Origin: JBBRLG01 sp038231495
GTDB taxonomy: Bacteria > Planctomycetota > Planctomycetia > Gemmatales > Gemmataceae
Direction of reading: 5' to 3'
Length of the DNA stretch: 12,809 bases
NCBI GenBank assembly: GCA_038231495.1
Contig: JBBRLG010000172.1
Coordinates: forward strand, 1 to 12,809
The notes under the pieces are model-generated. The model had not been told where the DNA came from, searched no databases, and was given only the letters and a program-made list of their open reading frames with translations. The position numbers were made by a program, and so were the translations under genes. Within the stretch, counting starts at the first letter, position 1. Every line of letters begins with the position of its first letter. Positions 1 to 7,356 of this stretch are shown piece by piece.

Positions 1-174
1 GCGTTTGCGCAAAAGCGGTTCGACCCTCGCCATATGTTGATTGGCTTGGCTAGGGTCGAACAGGCCCGATCGTCATCCAAAGGGGTCGCGGTTGGACAAC
101 GATTGGCGCGCGCGGCGTGGCGGCCGACTCCCCCCGGCGACCACCACACGCTCCCGAAAGATTTGCCACACCCA
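1..174 (+). repeat. Dispersed ~174-bp element, left copy (inverted relative to 12622-12794)
   Basis: This stretch matches the reverse complement of 12622-12794 with about ten substitutions and one single-base indel (six versus five C's near 130-135), roughly 94% identity by hand alignment. It begins at the window edge, so its true left end is unknown. It contains an internal inverted repeat, 18-27 with 52-61 (10 bp, core TTCGACCCT/AGGGTCGAA). In the right copy one pair of this stem becomes a G-T wobble. The distal end carries the 24-nt CTCCCGAAAG...CACACCCA motif. Short open frames across it exist in several phases and look like by-products of GC-rich sequence, with no credible ribosome binding site. 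It has no transposase and is best read as a non-coding dispersed repeat. Whether it is mobile cannot be told from two copies. Confidence 0.85.
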
Positions 175-204
175 TTTCGGTGGGTGTGGCAAATCTTTCG
201 GGAG
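151..204. repeat. Perfect 24-bp stem hairpin (CTCCCGAAAG...CACACCCA motif)
   Basis: Positions 151-174 and 181-204 are perfect reverse complements (24 bp) around the 6-nt loop TTTCGG. This is a very stable cruciform or RNA hairpin. The left arm is the end of the 174-bp element. The right arm is an inverted copy of the same motif, so the junction looks like two repeat ends placed head to head. No T-tract follows the stem (next bases GGCGTTCTTCC), so it is not a standard intrinsic terminator for plus-strand transcription. Confidence 0.9.
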
Positions 205-215
205 GGCGTTCTTCC

Positions 216-272
216 GTAGGACGGGCGTCCAGCCCGGGCGGGTCCTCTGGACGGGCTGGAAGCCCGTCCTAC
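216..272. repeat. GACGGGC...GCCCGTC palindromic repeat pair (REP-like)
   Basis: Positions 216-236 (starting GTAGGACGGG) and 252-272 (ending CCCGTCCTAC) are reverse complements at 20 of 21 positions, separated by 15 nt. Each arm is itself nearly palindromic (CGGGCxTCCAGCCCG). Repeats with this core occur in many copies in planctomycete and some other bacterial genomes and are known for producing spurious predicted peptides such as TGWKPV or TGFQPV. This is an intergenic repeat, not a gene. The family assignment rests on recollection of the motif. Confidence 0.8.
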
Positions 273-279
273 AGCAGAC

Positions 280-309
280 CTCCCGAAAGATTTGCCACAC
301 CCATTTCGG
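280..309 (+). repeat. Third copy of the 24-nt motif, direct repeat of 151-180
   Basis: The 30 bases here are identical to 151-180, including the TTTCGG that forms the loop of the first hairpin. Positions 280-303 are also a perfect reverse complement of 181-204. The middle copy can therefore pair with either flanking copy, the second pairing enclosing the 216-272 palindrome. Confidence 0.9.
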
Positions 310-327
310 TTGGCGCACCCATTTGCG

Positions 328-357
328 TTGAGCATCGGCGGCCGCGCGGGTTATAAT
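328..357 (+). promoter_or_regulatory. Sigma70-like promoter for the 412-3903 gene
   Basis: A perfect TATAAT lies at 352-357, preceded after 18 bp by TTGAGC at 328-333 (4 of 6 match to TTGACA). A start of transcription near 364-366 would give a leader of about 46 nt before the ATG at 412. This stands out in otherwise GC-rich sequence. It also shows that the in-frame ATG at 292 lies upstream of the likely transcript. The promoter lies immediately downstream of the repeat mosaic. Confidence 0.6.
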
Positions 358-411
358 ACAGCATCCGATCCCGCGCCTCGAAAGTGTTACTGCTCAACCT
401 GGAGTCGAGAG

Positions 412-3400
412 ATGGCGATGCACCTGCGAGCGGTCCCGAACCCACCCGCCGGCACCGAACCCACGCCTGCCCCGGTCGGCAAGCACGACGCCTTTGTCGC
501 CGCTCAACTCCGCCGGGCCGAACGGCGCATCCGGACCCTCGACGTTTCCGCCGCCTTGCTCGGCTTTCTCGTCCTCACTTGCGCGACCGTCGGTGGCGTC
601 GCCGTCGCCGACTACCTCATTCCGGCTTTTGCCTTCGTCCGGCCATTCGTTTTGGTGAGCTATCTCTTCCTGGCCGCGGTCTACCTCGGTCTGACGCTGG
701 CGCGGCCGCTGCTGCGGCGCGTCAACCCGTATTACACCGCGGTGCGCATGGAAGGCACCACGCCCGGTGCCAAGAACAGCGTCGTCAACTGGCTCGACCT
801 GCACGAGGCGAAACTGCCCGCCGCCATCCGCAATTCGCTCGGCCAGCGCGCCGCCAAGGACCTGGCGCGGGCCGACGTCGAGAAGGCGTTCAGCGGCCGG
901 CGCACCGGCTGGCTGGGCGTCACGGCGGGTGCCGGCATGGGCCTGTTGATCGCCCTGCTCTTCTGGATCGGGCCGGGCGACTTCTTCTTTCACCTGCGCC
1001 GGTCGTTCGCGCCGTCCCCGGCCACCGCGACGCGCACCACCTTGACCGTCGTGCAACCGGCGGGCGGCGACGCCACCGTCACCGCGGGCAAGCCGGTCAA
1101 GATCGCCATCGCGGTCGGCGGCAAGGTGCCCGACCCCGGCAGCACCACCGCCCTGATGCTGCATTACCGCTACGATCAGACCGACCCTTACACGACGCAC
1201 TGGCTGCAAGCCGACGCCACCGGCGAGTGGGCGCGGTCGTTCTCGCCGCTCGAAGTGCGCGACGGTTTTTATTACAAGATCAGCGGCGGCGACGCCGAGA
1301 CGCCCGAATACCAGATCAAGGTGCAGTCGTCGCCGCTCGTGAAGGAAGTCGAGGCAACCTACCACTACCGCGACTACACCGGCCGACTCGACGAGAAGCT
1401 GGCGCGCGTGAAGCCGCCGAAAATCGAAGTGTTGCGCGGCACCGAGGTGACGCTGCTCGTGCGCACCAACCGGACACTCAAAGACGCCCATATCGAGCTG
1501 GAAACCAAGGACGGCGCGGAACGCATCCCGGCGACGCTCGCGCCCAAGGACGCCCGCACGTTCTGGGTGCAGTTCGTGGTTGATCGTTCGGCGAGCTACC
1601 GCGTACACTTTACCTCGACCGACGGCGAGACGAATGTCGATGACGCGCCGCGGCCGCTGGTGGCGCTTCCCGACAACCCGCCCAACCCGGTTGAGTTGAC
1701 CTCGCCGGGCAAGGACGTGGAACTGCCGGTAAACGGGCTGCTACCCCTTGAGGGGCTGACGCACGACGACATCGGCGTCAAAAACCTCACGCTGAAAATG
1801 CAGGTCGTGAAGGGCGTAACGCTCGAAGACCGGAAGTACCGCTCGGACGCGGAACTCAAGTTGGCCGGCGGCGGTTACCCGCGTGAGTTGAGTTACAAGG
1901 ACACGATCGACCTGACGAAAGTCAAGACCGAGGGCGGCGGTGCCGTGCAACTCCAACCCGGCATGGAGTTGGAATACTGGCTGGAGGCCCGCGATGCCTG
2001 CGACTACCCGCAGCCGGACGTGAACGTCAGCCAGAGCAAGCATTACCTGGTGAAACTGCTGCCGCCGGAGACGGACCAGAAGAAGCAGCAAGACGAGCGC
2101 GACCGTGCCAAGGAAGAACAGAAGCAGCACGACCAGAAGCAGAACGCCGACTTGAAAAAAGAGGCCGACAAGCGTGAGGCGGAGAAGAAGAAGCAGGAAG
2201 AGGAGCAGAAAAACGCCGACCAGCAGGCCAACGGCGACAACAAGAAGCCCGATGAAAACGGCGACAAGGGTAACCAGGGCGAAAAGGCGAATCCGGACCA
2301 GGCCAAGAAGGACGACGACCTGCGCAAGCAGGCTGGCGAGATCCAGAAGAAGGCCGACGCGAAGCACGGCGACAAGAACGAAGAGAAGAGCCAACCCAAG
2401 GACGACCCGAAGCAGACGGGGGAGGCCAAAGGCGAGGGCCAGAAGGATCAGCCGAAACCCGGCGAAGGCAAGCCGGAGCCGAAGCAAGGTGACAAGAAGG
2501 AAGCCGGCGACGCCAAGGGTGCCGGCGAGCCGAAGCCGGGCGAGCAGCCGAGCCAGGACAAGCCCGAGGGTGCCGGCAACCCGATGGAGCAGAAGGGAAC
2601 GCCCAAGAACGACGACGCCAAGCAGCCGAACGATACCAAGGGCGAGGCCAAGGAACAAGGCCCGCAGCAGCAGCGGCCGGCACCTTCCGAATCCAAGGAA
2701 GGGGGTTCGCCGGACCAGAAGCAGGGGGCATCGGCGAACAAGCCCGAAGCGGGTGACCCGAAGCAGTCCGGTGCCAAGGGCGAACCGAAACAGGGCGGGC
2801 CGAACGACCCCAAAGCAGACCAGCAGCCCGCGGCGGCGTCCAAAGCGAAGCCGGACGGTGCCGAGAAGTCGCAAGGAAAATCGGACGCCGGCGCCGGTTC
2901 CGACAACGCGCCGAAGGCCGAGAAAAAAGACGGCACTGGTGCCGGTTCGGCTGACAAGCCGGCGGGTGAGGAGAAGCCGGACGTGAAGAAGCCGGAGAAC
3001 ACCGACGTGGCGCGCGGCAACGGCAAGGGCGATCCGCAGAAGGGTGGGGCGGGTGGCGGCGGCGACTCCAAGGAAAACCAGCGGGACGCCACTAGCGAGG
3101 ACGTGAAGAAGTTCGAGAAGGGCCTGGAAAAAGCCGACGCCAAGGAGCGAGAGAAGGCGGCGGACGAGTTGAAAAAGATTGAAAACCAGGCCAAAGACCC
3201 GAAGGCGCGTGAAGAGGCTGCCAAGGCTCTTCAGAAATGGAGCGACCAGCAGCGTGCCGACGCCCAGCCCGCTGAGGGGAAGGGGCCGCCGCAGGATCCG
3301 CAGAAGAACGACGTTGCGGGCAACAAGGAGAAGGGGCCAGGCGAACCGACCCCCGGCGAGCCCAAGCAGGATAAGACCAAGGGCGAGGTCGCCAAGGGGG

Positions 3401-3903
3401 ACTCGAAAGAACGCGGCAAACCTGAAAAGTCCACCGACACGGCCAAGGGTGGTGAACCGCAACCGGGCGAGGCGAAAGAGCCGGGCACGGGCATGCCGGG
3501 CAGCGGCGACCGGAAAACCGACACGGTTCGCAACTCGAACCAGCCCGAACCGCCGCCGCTCAACGAGAAGGCCGATCCCGGCAAGGCCGGGGCGTTGCAG
3601 CTGGAAGACATTCGCAAAAAGCTCGACAAGGAGATGCTCGACGAGTTGAAGTGGACGGAGGAGGACAAGGAGCGGTTTCTCAAAGACCTGGCCGACGCGA
3701 TGAAACGGCAAGAGGGCAAGGGCGAGAAGGTTGCCGCGCCGCAGAACACGGGTACGCTGCCGAGCATCGGGGCCAAGCGTGTGACCTCCGGCACCGTCAC
3801 CGACGTCAACAGCCGCGACAAGCCGCTGCCGCCGCCGGAATACCGCAGCCCGTACGCAAACTTCCTCAAGGATTTGGGACAGGCGGAGAAGGATAAGAAG
3901 TGA
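412..3903 (+). CDS. Membrane-anchored protein with long low-complexity tail, TIGR02302/DUF4175-like
   Basis: A 1163-aa protein of unknown function. The start at 412 is preferred over the in-frame ATG at 292, which lies within a repeat and upstream of the promoter; GGAG at 401-404 sits 7 nt before 412. Three hydrophobic segments lie at residues ~46-70, ~76-97 and ~166-187. A region of about 350 residues with beta-strand character follows, with phrases such as VEATYHYRDYTGRLDEK. Residues ~555-1043 are almost entirely Lys, Pro, Glu, Gln, Asp, Gly and Ala, interrupted by one helical island at ~893-950. The last ~110 residues are ordered again (KWTEEDKERFLKDLADAMKR; PPPEYRSPYANFLKDL). This layout resembles the alphaproteobacterial TIGR02302/DUF4175 proteins: N-terminal helices, then a long low-complexity exterior. 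Planctomycete homologues have often been misnamed circumsporozoite-like. Homology is inferred from architecture only. It may be an envelope or periplasm-spanning protein. Confidence 0.8.
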   Translation: MAMHLRAVPNPPAGTEPTPAPVGKHDAFVAAQLRRAERRIRTLDVSAALLGFLVLTCATVGGVAVADYLIPAFAFVRPFVLVSYLFLAAVYLGLTLARPLLRRVNPYYTAVRMEGTTPGAKNSVVNWLDLHEAKLPAAIRNSLGQRAAKDLARADVEKAFSGRRTGWLGVTAGAGMGLLIALLFWIGPGDFFFHLRRSFAPSPATATRTTLTVVQPAGGDATVTAGKPVKIAIAVGGKVPDPGSTTALMLHYRYDQTDPYTTHWLQADATGEWARSFSPLEVRDGFYYKISGGDAETPEYQIKVQSSPLVKEVEATYHYRDYTGRLDEKLARVKPPKIEVLRGTEVTLLVRTNRTLKDAHIELETKDGAERIPATLAPKDARTFWVQFVVDRSASYRVHFTSTDGETNVDDAPRPLVALPDNPPNPVELTSPGKDVELPVNGLLPLEGLTHDDIGVKNLTLKMQVVKGVTLEDRKYRSDAELKLAGGGYPRELSYKDTIDLTKVKTEGGGAVQLQPGMELEYWLEARDACDYPQPDVNVSQSKHYLVKLLPPETDQKKQQDERDRAKEEQKQHDQKQNADLKKEADKREAEKKKQEEEQKNADQQANGDNKKPDENGDKGNQGEKANPDQAKKDDDLRKQAGEIQKKADAKHGDKNEEKSQPKDDPKQTGEAKGEGQKDQPKPGEGKPEPKQGDKKEAGDAKGAGEPKPGEQPSQDKPEGAGNPMEQKGTPKNDDAKQPNDTKGEAKEQGPQQQRPAPSESKEGGSPDQKQGASANKPEAGDPKQSGAKGEPKQGGPNDPKADQQPAAASKAKPDGAEKSQGKSDAGAGSDNAPKAEKKDGTGAGSADKPAGEEKPDVKKPENTDVARGNGKGDPQKGGAGGGGDSKENQRDATSEDVKKFEKGLEKADAKEREKAADELKKIENQAKDPKAREEAAKALQKWSDQQRADAQPAEGKGPPQDPQKNDVAGNKEKGPGEPTPGEPKQDKTKGEVAKGDSKERGKPEKSTDTAKGGEPQPGEAKEPGTGMPGSGDRKTDTVRNSNQPEPPPLNEKADPGKAGALQLEDIRKKLDKEMLDELKWTEEDKERFLKDLADAMKRQEGKGEKVAAPQNTGTLPSIGAKRVTSGTVTDVNSRDKPLPPPEYRSPYANFLKDLGQAEKDKK

Positions 3904-3955
3904 TTGCGTTCGTTGTCGCTGCCTGCGGCTCCTCGCCCGTCACGAAGACCCAACC

Positions 3956-5605
3956 ATGACCTTCCCCCTGCGCTACCTCGCCCGCTTCGCGCCCAAGCAG
4001 GTCACCCACGTCTTCACCGACATCCTCGTCATCGGCGGCGGTATCGCCGGCCTTCGCGCCGCCCTGGAAGTTCCGGCGTCGATGCAAGTCCTCGTCATCA
4101 CCAAGGACCGCATCCAGCAGAGTAACAGCAATTACGCGCAGGGAGGCATCGCCGGCGTCCTGTCGCCGGAGGACCGCTTCGAGAATCACATCGAGGACAC
4201 GTTGACTGCCGGGGCCGGCCTGTGCGACCGGGCCATCGTCGAGTTGGTGGTGCGCGAAGCCCCCAAGGAAATCAACGAACTGATTAACCTCGGCACCCAC
4301 TTCGACGAGGAGGGCGGACAACTCGCCCTGACGCGCGAGGGCGGCCATAGCCACCGCCGCATCGTCCACGCCCTCGGCGACGCCACCGGTTTCGAGGTGA
4401 TGCGCGCCGTCATCGCCCGCGCCCAGCAGACGCCCAACGTCACGCTCTGGGACCGGACGTTCACCATCGACCTGCTGACGCACGAGGGCCGTTGTGTCGG
4501 CGCACTGGCGCACCGCAAGGGCCGCGGCAAGTTCCTTATTTGGGCCAAGCAAACGGTCCTGGCCAGCGGCGGCTGCGGCATGATTTACCGCGAGACGACC
4601 AACCCGCCCGTGGCGACCGGCGACGGCATGGCGGCTGCCTACCGTGCCGGGGCGCAGTTGCGTGACATGGAATTCATGCAGTTCCACCCGACGGTCCTTT
4701 ACGTCGCCGGCTCGGCGCGCTACCTCGTCAGTGAGGCGGTGCGCGGCGAGGGGGCGTACCTGCGCGACAAGAACGGCGTGCGCTTCATGCCGGAAGAGGA
4801 CCCGCGCGGCGAACTGGCCCCGCGCGACGTGGTGGCGCAGGCGATCGTCCGTCGGATGGAGCGAACGCAACACCCCAACGTCTACCTGGACCTGTCGCAC
4901 CTCGACCCGGCGCGGGTGCAGCTACGATTTCCGGGCATCGCGAAGGTGTGCCAGGATTTCGGCCTGGACATCACGACCGATCCGATCCCGGTACGGCCGG
5001 GCGCGCACTACATGGTCGGCGGCGTGACGGTGGACGCGCAGGGCCAAACGACGCTGCCCGGCCTGTGGGGCGCGGGCGAAGTGACTTCCAGCGGCCTGCA
5101 CGGCGCGAACCGGCTGGCGTCGAACAGTCTGCTAGAAGGGCTAGTCTTCGGCGCCTTGTGCGGCCGCGGCGCGGCGGCGGCGGCGGCCTCGATGCCCGAC
5201 ACTTTCCAGGCGCCGCCGGTGCAGGGCTGTTTCGAGCCGAACAACGCCGGCACGCTGGATTTGCCGGACTTGACGAACGCGCTGCGCAGCTTGATGGTGC
5301 GCAACATGGGCATCGTCCGCGAGAAGAACGGCCTACGCGAGGCGGAACGGCAAGTGTCGTTCTGGTGCCGATACGTCCTGCGGCGCGAGTTCTCCACACG
5401 GCCCGGCTGGGAGTTGCAAAACCTGCTGACGGTGGCGCGCCTCATGATCTGGTCGGCGCTCCAGCGCACCGAGTCGCGCGGCACGCACTTCCGCTCCGAC
5501 TACCCCGCGCGCGACGACGCCTGGTTGCGCCACGTCGCCTGCCCACCGACGCTAGAAGATCGGGTGTCGGGCGTCGGGCGTCGGGCGTCGGAAGAGGGAA
5601 AATAA
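3956..5605 (+). CDS. nadB: L-aspartate oxidase NadB
   Basis: FAD-dependent oxidase turning L-aspartate into iminoaspartate, the first step of de novo NAD synthesis; NadA uses the product. It is 549 aa, close to the usual ~540. The dinucleotide-binding GGGIAG is at residues 27-32, followed by SNYAQGGIAG (58-67). The residues equivalent to the E. coli catalytic and substrate set are present: E128 in TREGGHSHRRI, H244 in QFHPT, R290 in ELAPRD, H351 in AHYMVGG and R386 in GLHGANRLASNSLLEG. The C-terminal helical domain ends in the usual ESRGTHFRSDYP. The ATG at 3956 has only a weak Shine-Dalgarno sequence (GAAG) and lies 52 nt after the preceding gene, so cotranscription is possible. The last ~15 residues (DRVSGVGRRASEEGK) are encoded by a heptamer-repeat hairpin and are not part of the family fold. 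nadA and nadC are not in the window. Confidence 0.97.
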   Translation: MTFPLRYLARFAPKQVTHVFTDILVIGGGIAGLRAALEVPASMQVLVITKDRIQQSNSNYAQGGIAGVLSPEDRFENHIEDTLTAGAGLCDRAIVELVVREAPKEINELINLGTHFDEEGGQLALTREGGHSHRRIVHALGDATGFEVMRAVIARAQQTPNVTLWDRTFTIDLLTHEGRCVGALAHRKGRGKFLIWAKQTVLASGGCGMIYRETTNPPVATGDGMAAAYRAGAQLRDMEFMQFHPTVLYVAGSARYLVSEAVRGEGAYLRDKNGVRFMPEEDPRGELAPRDVVAQAIVRRMERTQHPNVYLDLSHLDPARVQLRFPGIAKVCQDFGLDITTDPIPVRPGAHYMVGGVTVDAQGQTTLPGLWGAGEVTSSGLHGANRLASNSLLEGLVFGALCGRGAAAAAASMPDTFQAPPVQGCFEPNNAGTLDLPDLTNALRSLMVRNMGIVREKNGLREAERQVSFWCRYVLRREFSTRPGWELQNLLTVARLMIWSALQRTESRGTHFRSDYPARDDAWLRHVACPPTLEDRVSGVGRRASEEGK

Positions 5606-5680
5606 ATAGCTGTTAGCTGTCAGCTATTAGCTGTCAGCCAATTCCGACACCCGACGCCCGACACCCGACACCCGATCTTC
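5555..5680. repeat. Long imperfect hairpin of GGGTGTC heptamers overlapping the nadB 3' end
   Basis: Left arm 5555-5592 and right arm 5643-5680 are reverse complements at 36 of 38 positions, with a 50-nt spacer. The arms are built from the 7-nt unit GGG(T/C)GTC repeated four times. The left arm is translated as the end of nadB, whose TAA (5603-5605) falls in the spacer. No T-tract follows the right arm, so it is not a typical terminator, though an RNA stem this size could still protect the nadB message or slow polymerase. It looks like a dispersed repeat inserted at the end of the gene. Confidence 0.85.
5607..5634 (+). repeat. Heptanucleotide tandem repeat (TAGCTGT)n in the hairpin loop
   Basis: Four consecutive 7-nt units lie between the two hairpin arms: TAGCTGT, TAGCTGT, CAGCTAT, TAGCTGT. 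Having heptamers of one sequence in the stem and of another in the loop resembles the short tandemly repeated heptamers reported from cyanobacteria. It is AT-richer than the surrounding coding sequence. Confidence 0.75.
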
Positions 5681-5683
5681 GTG

Positions 5684-5692
5684 TGGTAAGAT
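5684..5692 (+). promoter_or_regulatory. Possible extended -10 promoter for cimA
   Basis: TGG immediately followed by TAAGAT (TGN plus a 4 of 6 match to TATAAT) lies just downstream of the heptamer hairpin and about 78 nt before the cimA ATG. No acceptable -35 is visible, because that position falls in the hairpin right arm; an extended -10 promoter can work without one. This is a weak call. Confidence 0.35.
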
Positions 5693-5721
5693 AGAGGGGT
5701 GAAGCGCGAATACGACGTTTG

Positions 5722-5757
5722 GCCCTGAGCCGGCAGGCTGCAGGGCTGTTTTGTTGT
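5722..5757 (+). terminator. Terminator-like hairpin in the cimA leader
   Basis: GCCCTG (5722-5727) and AGCC (5728-5731) pair with GGCT (5736-5739) and CAGGGC (5741-5746), giving a 10-bp GC-rich stem with a 4-nt loop (GGCA) and one bulged G (5740). TGTTTTGTTGTT follows directly. This has the form of an intrinsic terminator with an interrupted U-tract. It ends about 12 nt before the cimA start, between the candidate promoter and the gene. It could end read-through from nadB, act as an attenuator of cimA, or do nothing. No branched-chain-rich leader peptide was found. Confidence 0.35.
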
Positions 5758-5769
5758 TGCGGGAGTGCC

Positions 5770-7344
5770 ATGAAACGCATTCAGATCTACGACACGACCT
5801 TGCGCGACGGCAGCCAGGGCGAGGGCGTCAACTTCTCGCTGCAAGACAAGCTGAACATCACCCAGCGGCTCGACGACCTCGGCATCGATTACGTCGAGGG
5901 AGGCTACCCGTTGTCGAACCCCAAAGATTTCGAGTATTTCCAGAGCGTCCGCCATTTGACACTCAAACACACCAAGGTCGCGGCGTTCGGCATGACCCGG
6001 CGCAAGGGCGTGGCGCCGGCGGAAGACACCTGCCTCAAGGCACTCGTCGATGCCCAGACGCCCGTGGTCACGATCGTCGGCAAGACGTGGGACGTGCAGG
6101 TGCTGGAGGTGCTGAACACGACGCTGGAAGAAAACCTACGCATGATCGCGGACTCGGTGGCCTTCTGCAAAGCCGCGGGCCGCGAGGTCTTCTACGACGC
6201 GGAACACTTTTTCGATGGCTACAAGCGCAACCCGGAGTACGCGCTGCAAACACTGCGGGCCGCCCAGGACGCCGGCGCGGCGGTCGTCGTCCTGTGCGAC
6301 ACCAACGGCGGCAACCTGCCCGAAGAGATTGCCGCCGCGACCGAGGCGGTGCGCCAGGCGCTCCGGGTCGAGCTGGGCATTCATTGTCACAACGATTGCG
6401 ACGTGGCCGTGGCCAACACGCTGGCGGCCGTCACGCGCGGGGCGACGCAGGTGCAGGGCACGATCAACGGCATCGGCGAACGTTGCGGCAACGTGGACCT
6501 CGTCAGCGTCATCGCGAACCTGGCGTTGAAGCGCGGCTACGGCGTGCTGGCCGACGGCAGTTTGGCCAAGCTGACGGAGGTGTCACGCTACGTCTTTGAA
6601 ACGGCGAACATGAACTTCCGCGCCGGCCAGCCGTTCGTCGGCGCCAGCGCCTTCGCACACAAGGGCGGCATGCACACCCACGCCGTCGCCCGCAACGCCA
6701 GCAGTTACGAGCACATCGACCCGGCACTCGTCGGCAACGAACGTCGTATCCTCGTCAGCGAACTGTCCGGCCAATCGACGATCCTGGCGAAGACGACGAA
6801 GTACGCCATCCGCGACGATCGCGCGTTGATGCAGAAGATTTTGACGCAGGTGCAGGAGTTGGAGAATTCCGGCTACGAGTTCGAAGCGGCGGAGGCGTCG
6901 TTCGACCTAATCGTGAAGAAGGCGGCGGGGCTGTACCGGCCGTGGTTCGAGCGGTTGGGCTACCGCGTCAACATCGAGACGGGCCGCGACGGTTCGCCGC
7001 CGATCACCGAGGCGACCGTGAAGATGCGCGTCGGCGACAAGGAACGGCACGAGGTCAGCGAAGGCGACGGCCCGGTCAACGCGCTGGACGGCGCGCTGCG
7101 CAAAGCGCTGCAACCGTCCTACCCCCGGCTTGCGGAAATGCACCTGGCCGATTACAAGGTACGCGTGGTAAATGCCCGCGCGGAGACGGCGGCGCGGGTG
7201 CGGGTCGTGATCGAGTGGCGCGACAAGGAAGCCGTCTGGGGCACGGTGGGCGTCAGTGAGAACATCGTCGAAGCAAGCTGGCTGGCGCTGGTGGACAGTT
7301 TTGAATACAAGCTGTTCAAGGACCACGAAACGCCGGCGAACTGA
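5770..7344 (+). CDS. cimA: (R)-citramalate synthase CimA
   Basis: Condenses pyruvate and acetyl-CoA to (R)-citramalate, opening the threonine-independent route to 2-oxobutyrate and isoleucine. It is 524 aa, as expected. The catalytic barrel begins with DTTLRDGSQGEGVNFS (residues 8-23; R12 and metal ligand D13). The metal-binding histidines are H205 and H207 in GIHCHND, followed by NGIGERCGNVDL (233-244). A linker carries AFAHKGGMHTHAV, and the C-terminal LeuA-type allosteric domain spans ~400-515 (VSEGDGPVNALDGAL). The GEGVNFS form after the first motif separates this family from 2-isopropylmalate synthase (LeuA), the main alternative. The ATG at 5770 has GGAG 4 nt upstream. An in-frame ATG at 5719 would add 17 residues encoded by the leader hairpin and is rejected. 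Its stop overlaps the Shine-Dalgarno sequence of the next gene. Confidence 0.95.
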   Translation: MKRIQIYDTTLRDGSQGEGVNFSLQDKLNITQRLDDLGIDYVEGGYPLSNPKDFEYFQSVRHLTLKHTKVAAFGMTRRKGVAPAEDTCLKALVDAQTPVVTIVGKTWDVQVLEVLNTTLEENLRMIADSVAFCKAAGREVFYDAEHFFDGYKRNPEYALQTLRAAQDAGAAVVVLCDTNGGNLPEEIAAATEAVRQALRVELGIHCHNDCDVAVANTLAAVTRGATQVQGTINGIGERCGNVDLVSVIANLALKRGYGVLADGSLAKLTEVSRYVFETANMNFRAGQPFVGASAFAHKGGMHTHAVARNASSYEHIDPALVGNERRILVSELSGQSTILAKTTKYAIRDDRALMQKILTQVQELENSGYEFEAAEASFDLIVKKAAGLYRPWFERLGYRVNIETGRDGSPPITEATVKMRVGDKERHEVSEGDGPVNALDGALRKALQPSYPRLAEMHLADYKVRVVNARAETAARVRVVIEWRDKEAVWGTVGVSENIVEASWLALVDSFEYKLFKDHETPAN

Positions 7345-7349
7345 GGAGG
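7344..7349 (+). promoter_or_regulatory. Strong Shine-Dalgarno overlapping the cimA stop codon
   Basis: AGGAGG begins on the last base of the cimA TGA (7342-7344) and lies 7 nt before the ATG at 7357. This is the strongest ribosome binding site in the window. The placement implies translational coupling or at least cotranscription with cimA. Confidence 0.8.
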
Positions 7350-7356
7350 GCGCGAC

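Noticed and set aside
12..33. GGTTCGACCC in the dispersed element as a tRNA T-arm and hence an att site
   Set aside because: The flanking bases do not form a 5-bp T-stem and no acceptor stem or CCA end fits, so there is no tRNA; no integrase is present either.
292..411. Upstream in-frame ATG extending the first gene by 40 residues
   Set aside because: It begins inside a repeat motif, upstream of the TATAAT promoter, and lacks a Shine-Dalgarno sequence, whereas 412 has GGAG at 7 nt.
1741..3711. Minus-strand open frame of 656 codons opposite the first gene
   Set aside because: It lies wholly opposite the Lys/Gly/Pro/Glu-rich region; its Leu/Arg/Val/Gly-rich translation is what the reverse complement of AAG/GGC/GAG/CCG codons gives. 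There is no domain and no start signal.
5555..5680. CRISPR-like array in the heptamer region
   Set aside because: Units are 7 nt without spacers of regular length; it is a tandem repeat hairpin.
5699..5728. Nine-codon GTG open frame (VKREYDVWP) in the cimA leader as an attenuation peptide
   Set aside because: It has only one branched-chain residue, and the upstream G-rich stretch is too close to the GTG for a usable Shine-Dalgarno spacing.
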